From Clusia tigrina (Eukaryota > Arthropoda > Insecta > Diptera > Clusiidae): DNA of 64,000 nucleotides. The first letter of the stretch is position 1. Each line of letters opens with the position of its first letter. Location: the NCBI GenBank assembly GCA_920105625.2, contig OV050030.1:149183488-149247487 (forward strand). Direction: 5' to 3'. Below the pieces are notes generated by a model. It made no database searches and was not told where the DNA came from. It was given only the letters and a program-made list of their open reading frames with translations. This document shows positions 45,028-56,779 of the stretch, in pieces. The position numbers and the translations under genes are program-made.

Positions 45028-48000
45028 CCTTACCTGGTACTCAGTATGGCATGCTGCGGAGAGAATTTCTCGCACCATATCCCTCCGAATTGTGAGTAGA
45101 TGGCGCGGGCAAATGTTCGTGCCGGTCGACAGCTTTCTTTAATATCTACCATCGATCGGCCCTGTCAAGTGCTTACGTGCGATTTCTCGCCAGTTGACTC
45201 GGCCACTACTCATTGAACCAGCGAGGGAGCCGCATCATAACCACATATTTCAAGTTTAAAGCAAAAAGAAAAGTGACAAAAATTATAATTCATTGAAAAC
45301 CTCGTAATTGTAGTTACATACATATGGAAAATAGTTTGTGTGAATAATGACAAGTGAACGGTCCAATACAGAAGACACACGAACAGTGGCACATAACTAC
45401 AACTATCATTTTCTCTTTGCAAACTTAATTCACTTGCGTTCGCGCTAGCTGTGTCAGCATAATTTGTGTAACTATATGAGCAGTTGTTTGTACGACTTAA
45501 ATTACACGAACAACTACATACAGTTACTGTTCATTTATTCGCTCTCTTTCTGCCAATTTGCAGAGGTGGGTCAACCGACTGTTCGATGGGGCTATCTGCG
45601 ATTAACCCGGGTGTGGGAAATCTTTTGTTTGCTTTGTAGGTTTTTATGTTCAAGGGCGCACAGCATCAAAACACGCGGTTGCGATCAACTCATTAAGTCG
45701 GTTGGTCATCGATCTGAAGTAGGCGTGTGCGGAGTGGGTGCAGGTGTCTTACCAACAAACCACTCGACAGCAACTCTCCTCATTTCTCTGAGTGGTCGTT
45801 CAATACGCTTCTTTGCGGTGGTGTGTAGGTGTCTTGTCACCAAACCACCCTACAGCGGTTTCATTACCTTTCTCGATCAAGTAATTCGGGAGTCTGCAGT
45901 ACGCGTGTGCACAGTGGTTGCAGGTGTCTTACCACCAGACCACTCGACAGCAACTCTGCTAACGCCTTTGAGTGATCGTGCAATATATTTATTTACGGTG
46001 GTGTGTAGGTGTCTTGTCACCTGACCACATTAGAACGAATCAGCGAACGACTATCGATCTCAACACTAGAGTGGAGAATTTCAGCGGCTGACGGTATTAC
46101 GACCTTGCCATCAACCCAGAATCGAATATCCAACTCCATTTCTCTGATTTCCTTGAACCTAGACACAATTGTCATAAATCATTGAGCTTCGATTCAGAAC
46201 CACAAATTGTTGCAATGCTTATCCGATTCGTGCACGCGGAAGCGGCTCGTACCACTTTCGTAAGTGATGTCGAAAGTCGTCGATTGGAATGAAAGACAGT
46301 CACTCCGCTACACGATGCTATCGGAGAGGTCGACTCTCTGTGGGGTTTCGTCAAAAACATCCAGGCGAAGGCGATGATTGAAGCAATCGGCAACAAAGAT
46401 GGTGTTGCACTGCGGGAGCATCTCCGGCAGCATCTCCTCCAACACCTATCGGCGGGGTAAGATTAATATAATGAAATGGCTTTCGTGCCTTCAGAGTGCG
46501 GCATCATCTTTGGGGCAATCTTTCTCGGCCGAATGCACCGCGCTCTCCCCGTATTCAAACCCACCAAGCGAGTGAAACAAGGGAGGTATGTATTATTTAT
46601 GTATTATTTGCCTGCTCACCTCACACCTATCTGCCCTAAATTTCAGGAAGCCAGTGTCCCAACCAGGTGGCGTTTGGTACGAAAGCACGGCCTGTGTATG
46701 AATTGTTTGACTATCTCGCATAGAGCGGCAAATTGCCCCAGTACTGACTTATGCTTCTGTCGGGAGCGTCACCATACCATGCTTCACATCCCAACGTGTA
46801 CTGATACGTCAAGCCAACCACCACATGTTCAAGTTCATACGACGCCAGTTATGCGCGCGGCATATAAGGCGGGACCCAGTCAAAGTCAACTTTGTGGTCG
46901 ACAGCCAAACCGATTGCAGCTCGGTACCGCCATGAATAACCTTAAAATGCGGGGCGTCACTTCTATGGCCTAGGCTCTGATAGATTCGGGATCTGAGGGG
47001 TCTTTCATTTCAGATCGCCTCCATGAGCGCCTTAAGCTGCCCGCGTGCACAATACATGCTGAGGTGTCTGGGGTGAAGATTGAAGTGACTCCAACCTTTA
47101 CAAAAGTCTGCAAGTTGGCCATCGGATCGCAGTACGACGTGAATGTGCGGCTTCTGGTGTCAGCCAAGGTACTGCCTACCCAGAACGGAGAATTGCCACC
47201 TCTTCAACTCAATAAGTGCGAACACAAACAGCTGGGTAACATCTAGTTGACTGACCCGGGCATTATTAATTCATCACAGGTCAATGTCTTATTGGGTGGG
47301 TCTGCGTACCCACTGATCTTGCTTGGTGGGTTAAAATAGAATGGTGTGTGGTCCCAAATTCCGCAAGAGACAATATTCGGCTGGGATCTTACGGGTCCTC
47401 TACTCTTCAACTAAAGTTCATCCTTCGCCACAAAATGCAATTTTCGAAAACCGTCTCCTACGACAGCCGTCGCAATCGAAATGGGGACATTGCAAAGACT
47501 TTCACGAGACGACAGCTCTCCCAAACTCATGCAGCAGGCGTAGATTCGTCGGGATGCCTTGGAACGTTACCGAACCACTCAATCGAATCAAATAGATTTC
47601 TTCTATGCCATACCAATAGCTTCGGTTCAACACGTTGCAATGAAGCAATATAAGTTCAATAAACCATGGCTGGGTAAACACCCAGAAAACAATCAACTAT
47701 ATGCCAAGGGAATACATGAAACACAACCACATGTCCGAAGTTTCGCCTCCGTCCGTATCCCCGGTGCCTCACTACTACCTACCGCACCACGCGGTATACA
47801 AGCCAGAGAGCACCTCCACCAAGATCCGGGTGTTCAACGGGTCGCAACCGACCACGAACACCATCAGTTTGAATGATTTGTTGCCAGTGTGGCAATCAGA
47901 CCTTACCCGACTCATCGTTCAGTGGCGGATGTTCAGGTACATCCTCAACGGAGATATACAAAAATTGTACCGTCAAATCTTGGTGGACCCTACCCAGACA

Positions 48001-49250
48001 GCGTACCAACGCATTCTTTTTCGAGAAAACCCAGCCGCTCCCACAGCGGATGTGAAGCTAAGAACGGTCACTTTTGGGGTGAATTGTGCTCCTTGTCGCA
48101 CGATAAAGACACTCTTACAACTGACAGACGGCATGCAATACAATGGACTTCGGATGCGCTGCGCAATGTAATGTACATCGAGGCCCCATTGATTGGCACC
48201 CATTATGTCTCCTCTGCAACCCGAGGGCAGAACCAACCGATGGGTTTCCCTGGACCGACAGGGAACTCGCTGAACAAATGGGCTGCCAGCTGTGAGCCCA
48301 TTTTTTCCGAACTATCGTCTTCAAACATGAGGAGTCTTGTACCCCTAGTACCGTAGGTTATCGATGCGGCCAGTATTGTGATATATTTTCTTTACGTTTG
48401 AGAACCATTCTAGAAATTTCTAGACACACCAACTGAAAGGTGTTGTATATTGCTGCGCAACTTTTCGACTCTTCAGAAGCCACCAACCAGATCTTAATTC
48501 AACAAATCTGGTGGGAGGAAATCTGTTGGGACGACCAACTGAATCCCGCTACTCTAGTTAGATGGGAAGATTTCTATTTTCAATAGCAGACGATCTCCCA
48601 AATACGCGTGCCACGCTGGGTCAGATAAGCATCTGATAATCACACTGAATGTCAGGCTGTGTTACAAACAAAACAATACCTTAGCAGACTAATGAGGATT
48701 GGCAAAATTCGCGGATTTATTCTCAATCCCTGCACCCAGCCTATCGTTAGACCTTACCTTCGTCCCCCAACTGTGTCGCCTATGAGGCGATTAAATAAAA
48801 CAGGAGATGGGTACCAGTACCACTCTCAGCTACAATTAAGGCTACTAATGCGTAACTGGGAGGATTTTTGTTCTATTTCAGCTCATAGTAGAAACGGTGT
48901 ACTGTTCCGACCCAACAGTAATCTTCTGGAAAACTTCAGAGACTTGCTATCACCAGCTCCCGTGAACCCCTATTCCCGATGGCTTCCACCCGGTGCGAAC
49001 TTGGCCATATTCTTCCTGTCAATTCGGATTATGGCATGCTGCGGAGAGAATTTCCCGCACCAAATCCCTCCGAATTGTGTGTAGAAGGCGCGGGCAAATG
49101 TTCGTGCCGTTCGACAGCCATCTTTAATATCTACCGTCGCATCATAACCACATATTTCAAGTTTAAAGCAAAAAGAAAAGTGACAAAAATTATAATTGAT
49201 ATTTATAAAAAATATAGTGTTAATTTAAAGGAAAAAGGTAATTTTTAATT
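45028..49250 (+). mobile_element. BEL/Pao retrotransposon (copy 2), degenerate
   Basis: Duplicate of the BEL at 2206-7098. It has terminal blocks at about 45046-45295 and 49033-49200, the 180-bp tandem repeat at 45723-46022, the gag knuckle RKHGLCMNCLTISHRAANC and CFCRERHHTMLHIP (46476-46973), and protease ALIDSGSEGSFIS after a stop. RT pieces: ILNGDIQKLYRQILVDP, RILFRENPAAPTADVKLR and TFGVNCAP, slightly better kept than copy 1. The region between RT and the right terminus is shorter by about 680 bases. Confidence 0.78.
45723..46022 (+). repeat. 180-bp tandem repeat before BEL gag (copy 2)
   Basis: Same two-unit repeat as 2901-3200, at the same place in the duplicate, with no change in unit number. 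Confidence 0.8.
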
Positions 49251-49381
49251 TGGTGCTGCGTAGACACAAGTTTTCATGAATAGCGGTTATTTCCGCTTGA
49301 AAAATACTGTAGTTACTGATTCGTTTGAAGGACTCACTGATTGTGGGGGTTTTGGAATAGTTCCCAGATGCTACTCCGGTA

Positions 49382-49960
49382 CTGCCACTTTAAGCGGAAC
49401 TAGATTTGTCCCCGGTGCCAGCTTTCGCCGTACGAAATAGGGAGGCCGTGTTTGGCTTATTTGTACCGGCACTTCCATTAGATTCCATAACCCCAGTTTC
49501 TGGCGTATGAACACATGACTGGATTAAGCCAGATTCAGAGGCTGCGGTTGCATTTAGGGATTGCGTCTCCAAATAAAATTTTAAATTTTTGTTGATGTCC
49601 AATCAGTTCCTTGCGGGGGGAAACATGGTGGTCAACCATGGCAGTGCTCCATACCACGGTAAGGTCATGGATATACCTCGGGTTGATCCGGCATCGAGGT
49701 AGCTCTGTAGAAATACAGATAGTATTGCTTCCTGGCTGCAAATCACCCAATAGACACCGGTCGCATAAAACCTTCGTTTAGAGGAGGATTTTTGATCAGG
49801 GCTTACAGTGCTTACCTCCGCCCGATCTATCTTATCCAACTGTTCATTAGATATGCTATTCGCCCAATTATCTGGAATAGATCGCGTCGAACATCCACTG
49901 TACAATTGTTTCCAGCCACTACCACTGAGGTCACAACGACTAAACCTTGGCAATAATTGA
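49382..49960 (-). other. Minus-strand open frames, unassigned
   Basis: Just right of the duplication breakpoint, three overlapping minus frames (49953-49603, 49750-49535, 49602-49390) read like one frameshifted protein: NSISNEQLDKIDRAEVSTVS, PRYIHDLTVVWSTAMVDHHV and a Ser/Gly/Thr-rich tail ASESGLIQSCVHTPETGV. No family is recognised with confidence; a LINE ORF1 is possible. Confidence 0.35.
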
Positions 49961-50339
49961 AAAATTTTTTTTTATTATAACCAATTTACTTTGCACATGT
50001 TTATTGACAACATCTAACCATTTTATCAATTAGAGAAATATAGATAATCTTCTAATATTTAAGCTTAAGTTCAGGCTAGATTATCTGTTTACTAGTTCTG
50101 CTTGTGTGCAATGTTTCAGTCTACTTGGTTGCGAAGTTTCAAATGCAGGAATTTCTCTCAGATCTGGATTATTGTGTGCTAACCGGCGGTGTATGTGCTT
50201 CTCGCTGCATACTTGCATATTTGTGGGTTCTTCAACAGAGTCAATGTTCATGGTTATGGTGGATGTCTTTCTTTGATGTGTATTTGATTTTGCTGGAGTG
50301 CCCAGATTTTGATATCATATCTCCAGATAAGTATGATTA

Positions 50340-50800
50340 TTGATTTATATAGCAACAGTTTATTTGTAACTCAAATCAAAACATTCACAACGACCGGAAA
50401 TACGCCAAAGGGTCATATACTTATGGACGCACTCGCAACACTTAACGTGATCCTCTTGAATACTGTCGAGATGACTTTTGCTAGAGGAGGTGCCAGTTCT
50501 GCGATAAACCTAACGTTCGCGTGTAACAGGCTGGTGAGTGACAACAGCGATCACCAAGCTATCATCTTAGAACTGGGGAAGCCCTGGAAACGGCTGCGGG
50601 TAGGTCCGACATTGAAAGGCTGGAGGACAAACATCCTTGACGAAGATGTCTTAGAAATGATGCTTGAAGATTTGCTGCTGGAAGTCAATGCAGAAGAAAT
50701 GGCGAACCAGCTGGCAAGGAAGGTAGAAAACGCCTGCGACTCGGCAATACCCAGGAGAGCATATTGTGGGAGTGCGAAAATTGCCCTGCTACAGCCAGCC
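50340..50800 (+). pseudogene. R1-type LINE endonuclease fragment
   Basis: Inside the open frame 50309-50911: GHILMDALATLNVILLNTVE, ARGGASSAINLTFACNRLVS, NSDHQAIILELG (the S-D-H catalytic histidine motif), then LDEDVLEMMLEDLL and ENACDSAIPRRA. These are the second half of an R1-type endonuclease and the linker. The text after 50790 is unrelated. It is plus-strand, opposite to the R1 RT at 52400-53200. Confidence 0.7.
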
Positions 50801-50914
50801 GGCTCCAACCTGCCAAATGTTGCTCAGACGCATTATGGCACAGCTCTTTCCAGTATTGAATTGTGTCCCATACGAGCTCCCTCTCGAGCAAACGTTTTCT
50901 ATTTATTTTAACCT

Positions 50915-51640
50915 AACTTTCTAACTGATACAACCGTTATCGTTAGTGCCTACTTAGGTCTCTGTAAAATTTAAGCTACTAAGTTATTTACTATTAAAGA
51001 CCTCAGCACCTTTCGATTCTTGTAGCTCTTCTAAGTTTTGGAATGTAAATAAGTTGCCTGTGTTTGTGATCCATTTCTCTGTTGGCTACCTCCGTTCTTT
51101 ACTATTGTTGTTGAGGTGGCTATTGGTTTGTCCCACTTATCATCACTTCTGCTGCTGTAGGTGCAGTTGATTGTACGCCGGATGTCCCTAGTTCTTTCGG
51201 TGTGTCTATGTGGTTTCGCACCGCCGCTGACCTTTTGGAATGGTGGTGAGATTACCTGATTGTTCTGGAAGAATGTTATCCTAGTTGTACAACATCCTTA
51301 CATTTCTGTGTACCCGCGTCCTATTTCCGAGGCCCATCTGACATTTCTTGTGAAGTCCTTCTCTCTATGCTTTTGTAGGATTCGTTTTGACCTTTCGCTC
51401 GGACTAGTCTATGGCAGGTAAATTCATTCGTGTGAGTAATATTTCTTCATGGTGGAGTTTTTTATATTAAACGGGGAGGAAAACATCTAAGGACTAACCA
51501 CATCAGTGCGGGACTCCGCTGAAACCGCCTCTCGTCAATGCGGTGTTTCCCCCAGAGATACTGATGTTTTACGTCGGGAGGCCTCTCATACGTCTGTTTG
51601 AGGTCTATCTATGTGTCATTCCTGTGTATCTCGAGTTCAG
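50915..51640. other. No gene recognised
   Basis: About 0.7 kb between R1-type fragments. It may be the 3' UTR of the minus-strand R1 element, whose C-terminus lies at about 51660-51860, but no motif confirms this. Confidence 0.3.
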
Positions 51641-51654
51641 AATGGCACTGGCGG

Positions 51655-53802
51655 TTGCGTTCAACGTAGCATAATAGTGACAGCTCCCGAGCATACTGCA
51701 TCCCACTTGGTGAAAGTATTAGAAATGTGATTACAGGGGTTGCCCATTGTTGGAGGCTGGTCGACGAGAGAATTCATTATCTCCCGGGCGCACTTAAATT
51801 CCGGGCAGTAGAATAGCACATGTTGAGAGTTTTCGCGCATCTCCAAGGATTGCGGGAAGTATGGGTCCTCCTCATACCTGTATTCAAAGAGGTAATGTTT
51901 AAATCATCCGTAGCCTCTTAGTAGCTCGGTTATATAGTGGTTTAGCCCCCCATGCTACCTTGTTACCCATATTGTTATGCATGAAGGTCAATTAGCCTTT
52001 GTCGGTTTGCTCTCATTTGTGTTGTCACTCCGGAATTCGTCGATGCTTGTGTGTCTCCCCTATTGCTTCGTCCATTACACTACGGAATGCACTCGCAACC
52101 CTTAGAGCGCTGAGGTTGCTATATATAATATTGACTGTATGCATTTGGTGTGTTTTCATCCTGTTGGCCTCCACCTATATTGGAGCGGCATGACGGAACT
52201 CTTTACCGTTGATAGCAGCTTCCATTGGTTTGAGCGTTGGCAGCCTATATCAGTCGGGCGAGGACCCCATTTACCCGATTATCTTTTTCGTAGACTACTG
52301 GAATATAGTCTTTAAACGTGAGCCTGGTGTCAGTAAGTACTCCCAGGTACCGTAGTTGCGGTTGGGATATAATTTGATGGCCCCCCACGTTGATTGTGAA
52401 TATGTGGGTTATTTTTTAACTACCAGTTCGTGCTTTGTAATACTGACCCATTCACTCACACACACAATTGTATCGTTACATGTCGTCTGCAGCTTATGAA
52501 TGTATTTTGCGACCGCTCTCGTCTGCATTCCTAATGGGTGTTACATCCGTTGGTTGATCCAATAGGATTATGCCATCGTACATGACGTTCCATAGAGCGA
52601 TCCTTGTAGAGCGCCAACCGTGATTGCTGCGTCCAGTCCCACATCCTTGTCATAAAACAACATTCTGCTCTGGAAATTGCTGAATATCAGCCATTGTCGG
52701 TATTTCGGAACGCCGAATTTATGTAACGCATCCATAATCAAGATCCAGATCGCTGAGTTGATCGCACTTTTTATGTCCAGTGTCACTGCAGCGCAATATT
52801 TCTTCGTGTTACATGCCGCTCGTTGCCTCTTGGGCTATATCCATTTCGGCTTGGAATGTGCCTAACATAGAACGGCCCCTTCGGAAACTATATTGCCGCC
52901 CTGAGATTCCGCCCTTTTTTCTAATACTTCCTGGAGTTTGGTCGCAGATAATTCTTTCCAAAACATTGCCCATCGTGTCTAACATACGCAACGGCAGATA
53001 TGCTTTGAGCTGCTCTGGTTGTTTCCTCCGGTTTTCCAATAACACCAGTCGCAGCTGTTTCGGTCTAGCTGGGAAACTAGAAACTAAAGGACGTTTTGCA
53101 CATTTTAGTAAAGAATTCTGGCCGAGCGTTTATTGCCGCATTTTTCCAAATAAAAAGAGCTAGTGATAACCGCTGCTATGTTGCCATTAGAGACCTGTCA
53201 CCCAATTGGGCATTCTGACTTCCTGTGGAGGAAAGAATCTGTCTACAATGACTCACATTAGAGCGAAATCAATTGGCTGGTCCCCTGAAGCTTGCTCATG
53301 ACCACTTTGTATGTTCTTCCACATGTGTCTAGACTCTAGACCCGCTTTCGCACGCAGCGACTTACAGCAGTCAATTTTGCTACTGCGGGTGCTTCAATGC
53401 TTTCCGGCATGACCCCGTTGATGACATGTTCTGACATATTCGTGGCAATATACATACATGTTGATACACTTTTCTCTCCAAACAAGATAGAAGACCTCCC
53501 CATCAAAGTACCGAATTTTCCAGATTTTCGTCTGCCCCTTCACATCGATAACTATAGCTAGGAGGTCGCTGTGCGTTTAGATCCTTCTGATTGATCATCG
53601 TGCTAAACAGAGCTCAGCTGGAGTGGTGATATCATCGAGATCTCTGCACTGGATGCTGAGTGTGTGCATCTTCAGTACCACTGTTGCCGCCTCCTTCAAC
53701 ACCTCTGCGATCGCAGATCTATTCGCTTCCTCCGCCCCAGTTCCAACATGAGTTTGCTTTTAGCAGTGACATTGATGTCGTCACCGAGGGCTCTAAGCGT
53801 CA
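51655..53802 (-). pseudogene. R1-type LINE: ORF1 end, RT and C-terminus
   Basis: Read leftward: ORF1 end (53802-53547; EVLKEAATVVLKMHTLSIQC, RDLDDITTPAEL), then after a gap where the endonuclease should be, RT with QLKAYLPLRMLDTMGNVLER, ISGRQYSFRRGRSMLGTF, VTLDIKSAINSAIWILIMDA (motif A), LHKFGVPKYRQWL and VGALQGSLYG. Later YLGVLTDTRLTFKDYI and a C-terminal MRENSQHVLFYCPEFKCARE (Cys/His tail). Fits R1-clade LINEs. Frame breaks are numerous and the YADD box is lost. Confidence 0.75.
53547..53802 (-). repeat. Inverted duplication, left arm (R1 ORF1)
   Basis: About 250 bases that match 54764-55013 in reverse complement with few differences. It encodes the ORF1 segment LGDDINVTAKSKLMLELG to LNAQR on the minus strand. 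The breakpoint at 53802 is sharp. Confidence 0.9.
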
Positions 53803-54089
53803 GTGATTGGAAAATACAGAGACACAACAGAGAACACACAGAAAACGATCGCATTCGCAACACACACCACCAGGAACATTTATTTGCTTCGCGTGGATGC
53901 GAATGAGCACAAACTGCGCTTTTTATTACTCCACACAGTCAAAATATAAAAAAATTTGAAAAAACTGCGGTGTGTGTCCTGGGTAATACCGATTTTGAAA
54001 AGCTGAATCTTGAGCTCTTACCAAACGCTCACCACTGTTCTTTAGCACAGGAGAGGAACGTGAGTATTCAGCGATCGACTCCCGGGGGT
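53803..54089. other. Spacer between R1 inverted arms
   Basis: Non-coding; includes A/C-rich sequence with CACACA and ACAACAGAGAACAC and no recognisable domain. Possibly R1 5' UTR. Confidence 0.35.
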
Positions 54090-55013
54090 CCAATGTAATT
54101 GCATCTACTAGTGCCTGGCTGCTCGCAGGTGTGAATGCTGCAGGGAATGACAGAAACGGGTTTCCCGGGCAAGGGGTGAATAGCGCTACGCGCGACAGTC
54201 CCCTTGCGAAGAGGTTTCGGCTCCAACTTTAATTAGTAGGCAGAAGATGCTACGCCGAATAGGAAATAAAAGTGTGAGCAAGGCGGAATAGCAAATATAG
54301 ATCATGGCGACACTCTTCAAAATATGGTGAAGAAGATAGAGGTGCTCAGCAACATGATGGATAGCCAGAGGAGCATATTTAAGGTAATGAAAGCTTGGTG
54401 ACAATAGTGCCCTGCAGAAGGCAGCAATAGAGGAGAGATGTAGGAGAAAACCGGGGGAGGACATGGTGAAGATAACTTAAATTTCACTGTTGACAGCCTC
54501 TAGAAAGCTGGCAAAAAGCGCGAGAACAGTCATGCAAATCACCAAAGATGCAGCAGTGCGTGCTAGGTGGAACAGCATCGAACAAGTGCAGCAAGACTCT
54601 GAGCCAGAATGGCAACTAGTGAAAAAAAGTAAAATCACCAAAAAGATATGGGAGCTAAAGAGCCCCCAAAAGCTAATCGGGGGACAGCTAACGAAATCCA
54701 ACCAAGCTCCGATGCGCTGATCTGTGCAACAACTGGGGAAACATCCTACGCTCAATACTTAGAGCCCTCGGTGACGACATCAATGTCACTGCTAAAGGCA
54801 AACTCATGTTGGAACTGGGGCGGAAGGAAGCGAATAGATCTGTGATCGCAGAGGTGTTGAAGGAGGCGGCAACAGTGGTACTGAAGATGCACACACTCAG
54901 CATCCAGTGCAGAGATCTCGATGATATCACCACTCCAGCTGAGCTCTGTTTAGCACGATGGTCCATAAAAAGGATCTAAATGCACAGCGACATCCTAGCT
55001 ATAGTTAAGGATA
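54090..55013 (+). pseudogene. R1-type LINE ORF1 (plus orientation)
   Basis: Fragments: RDSPLAKRFRLQL near 54195, NMVKKIEVLSNMMDSQRSIF (about 54325-54385), MTASRKLAKSARTVMQITKD (54490 frame), then NWGNILRSILRALGDDINVT, AKGKLMLELGRKEANRSVIA, EVLKEAATVVLKMHTLSIQC and RDLDDITTPAELC. This is the ORF1 (gag-like) protein of R1-type LINEs; the part before the zinc knuckles is kept and the knuckles are cut off at about 55013. Frame breaks near 54480 and 54730. Confidence 0.7.
54764..55013 (+). repeat. Inverted duplication, right arm (R1 ORF1)
   Basis: Reverse-complement partner of 53547-53802, 961 bases away. It is continuous with the ORF1 text to its left, whereas the left arm is continuous with the text to its own left (RT side), so the two halves of ORF1 point away from each other. 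Confidence 0.9.
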
Positions 55014-55099
55014 CGCCTCCCTCACATATAATGAACTTTAGGGACCCCACTTAAAATCAACTACCCTATCTATGGTTCTAGTTATAATATATGAATACA

Positions 55100-55245
55100 A
55101 ATTTGTAGCTGTATACATTGGATCTGTACTAGCATGCATTCAAAATATGGGCAGAGTATTACTACTGCCACGCCCACAATCAACCAAAAATCATTACTCT
55201 GTTCCTATTGAATATTTATCAACGAAATATGCAAGGCTTGTCAAC
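55100..55245 (+). repeat. Dispersed repeat, copy 1 (CCACGCCCACAATC type)
   Basis: Shares about 140 bases in reverse orientation with 62050-62180 (TAGCATGCATTC, TACTGCCACGCCCACAAT, TTATCAACGAAAT blocks). A short ORF (55072-55263) runs through but looks fortuitous. Family unknown. Confidence 0.75.
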
Positions 55246-55469
55246 GAAATAGCTTCAGAGTGATTGTATAAAACACAAACCAAAAATAAAAAAATTAGAA
55301 ATGCACTTTATGAGCTATGACCTGTATAGATAGGTTCTTAAAACTTTGGACCTATATCAAATTTGCTGGCATTCAAAGGGTATTATTATACGAGTATATG
55401 TCAAAATTGAGCTAGTAGATTCAGTTTAGTATTTATATAGCAAGAAATTACATGAAGGAAAATTCACTT

Positions 55470-55810
55470 TTGAAATCATTATATATAAATATAGAGATAT
55501 CCATTTAATAGTACTTTATAGAAACAAATCTTTAGAACTAGAAAATATTTTAAGTACCGATTGTTCTGTCAATAAGAGAATTGTTCTGTTAGGAGATTTT
55601 AATATATGTCGTGGCAATGACTGTGACCAAGTAGAAAACATCCTAACGGAAAACGGCTTAATATCTCTTCTATGTAGAGATAAGAGTACCACTTCAGGAA
55701 ATACTCACATAGACTGGGCTTTCTCTAATATGGACTGTAATTAAATCAAGGCGAAAACTTACGAAACGATTTACAGTTACCATGATGCAGTTTGTGTTAC
55801 AATTTCATCA
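55470..55810 (+). pseudogene. Endonuclease/exonuclease/phosphatase relic
   Basis: Plus-strand frame with stops: RDIHLIVL-type start, then ENILSTDCSVNKRIVLLGDF, NICRGNDCDQVENILTENGL, STTSGNTHIDWAFSNMDC and YETIYSYHDAVCVTISS. G-D-F-N and S-Y-H-D are the metal-site motifs of the EEP fold, and the T-x-I-D-W-x-F-S-N motif is like that of endonuclease tails attached to PIF1-type helicases (Helentron-like elements) or LINEs. No helicase or RT flanks it. Assignment to an element is uncertain. Confidence 0.5.
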
Positions 55811-56130
55811 TAACAGGGTTCTTTATTTTTGCGGCATTGTTTATTTATTTAATGTATGCTAACTTAGTTGATTTAGGTGTAGTAATAGGTACAATTAATT
55901 AGGTTCCTCGGGAGAGCTTTTACCTCCTAGAGGACGCGTCCCCAGGTAGTGGATAGGGGAAAGCCTCTCATATATTAAAGGTAGGAGCTGTATCAACTAC
56001 CTCCCGCGGACCAACAAGCATTAGTATTCATACTTTCAAACCTTTACTATAAAAATGTTAAACTAATTTTGTGCCGTAGAGTTTTTTTGTATAAATACCA
56101 TAATGGCCGTAGCAGGTACGGATGGAAATG
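55811..56130. other. Non-coding, possible transposon terminal sequence
   Basis: A GC-richer block at about 55895-56010 (CTCGGGAGAG, CCTCCTAGAGGACGCG, GGTAGTGGATAGGGGAAAG) stands out from AT-rich surroundings and follows the endonuclease relic. It could be the 3' end of the same element. Confidence 0.3.
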
Positions 56131-56779
56131 TGAACTATAACTACAGTACCAAGTTAACTATATTCATAACTCGAAATCTCTATAAAATATATCAAAAAAT
56201 GTGTAGTTTTGTTGTTATTATTGTTCATTCTTCTTTGTTAGTTTTTAGTAGTTCGTGTTTATGTTTTATTGTCAATGTATTGTATTCGGGTGTGAAAACC
56301 TTGGTTGTGCTGCTCCACCACAAATGTTATTTTTGATGAAACTCTGTTATTGTTATTTTGTGTGGCTCTTACATTTTTAGTCATATTGTTAATGAACTTT
56401 GGTGTTAATCCTGCTTTCATGCACCTCATTAAGAAACGGATCGAAGACTTAATTTTTGCGGTTTGTCTCCCATATTAATTTAAGTCTTTGAATACATTTT
56501 TTAATGTTTTTATTGTAGGTGTGTTTGGCTTCATATTCCGAATCAATTCTCGATCTCCGGTTAAATTTTAATTAATTTATTTTTATGGCGAGTTCAAGGT
56601 CCAAAAAATAGATATTTTTTGTATATATTTAATTAAAATGTTCTCAATTTTTCGGTTTCCTCAGGAAAAACCATTTATTTTCGGTAAATAAAAATTTGGT
56701 TCCCGGTGCATGTGTAAGGTTGTGATTGGTATATTGTTCTAGAAATAAAATAATGTGATATCAGAGTGATGCACAATAG

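Larger units (their letters stand above)
42823..49381 (+). repeat. Direct segmental duplication, copy 2
   Basis: Partner of 1-7233 (same orientation, offset 42822). It holds the same RTE tail, LOA fragments and BEL element, with a 79-base segment at 48881-48959 where copy 1 has 757 bases. Right breakpoint at 49381 falls within the RNase H codons of the minus-strand LOA element. To the left of 42823 homology cannot be tested because copy 1 is cut by the window. Confidence 0.95.

Noticed and set aside
55072..55263. 63-codon frame as a gene
   Set aside because: Overlaps a dispersed repeat also present inverted at 62050-62180 with a different broken frame.
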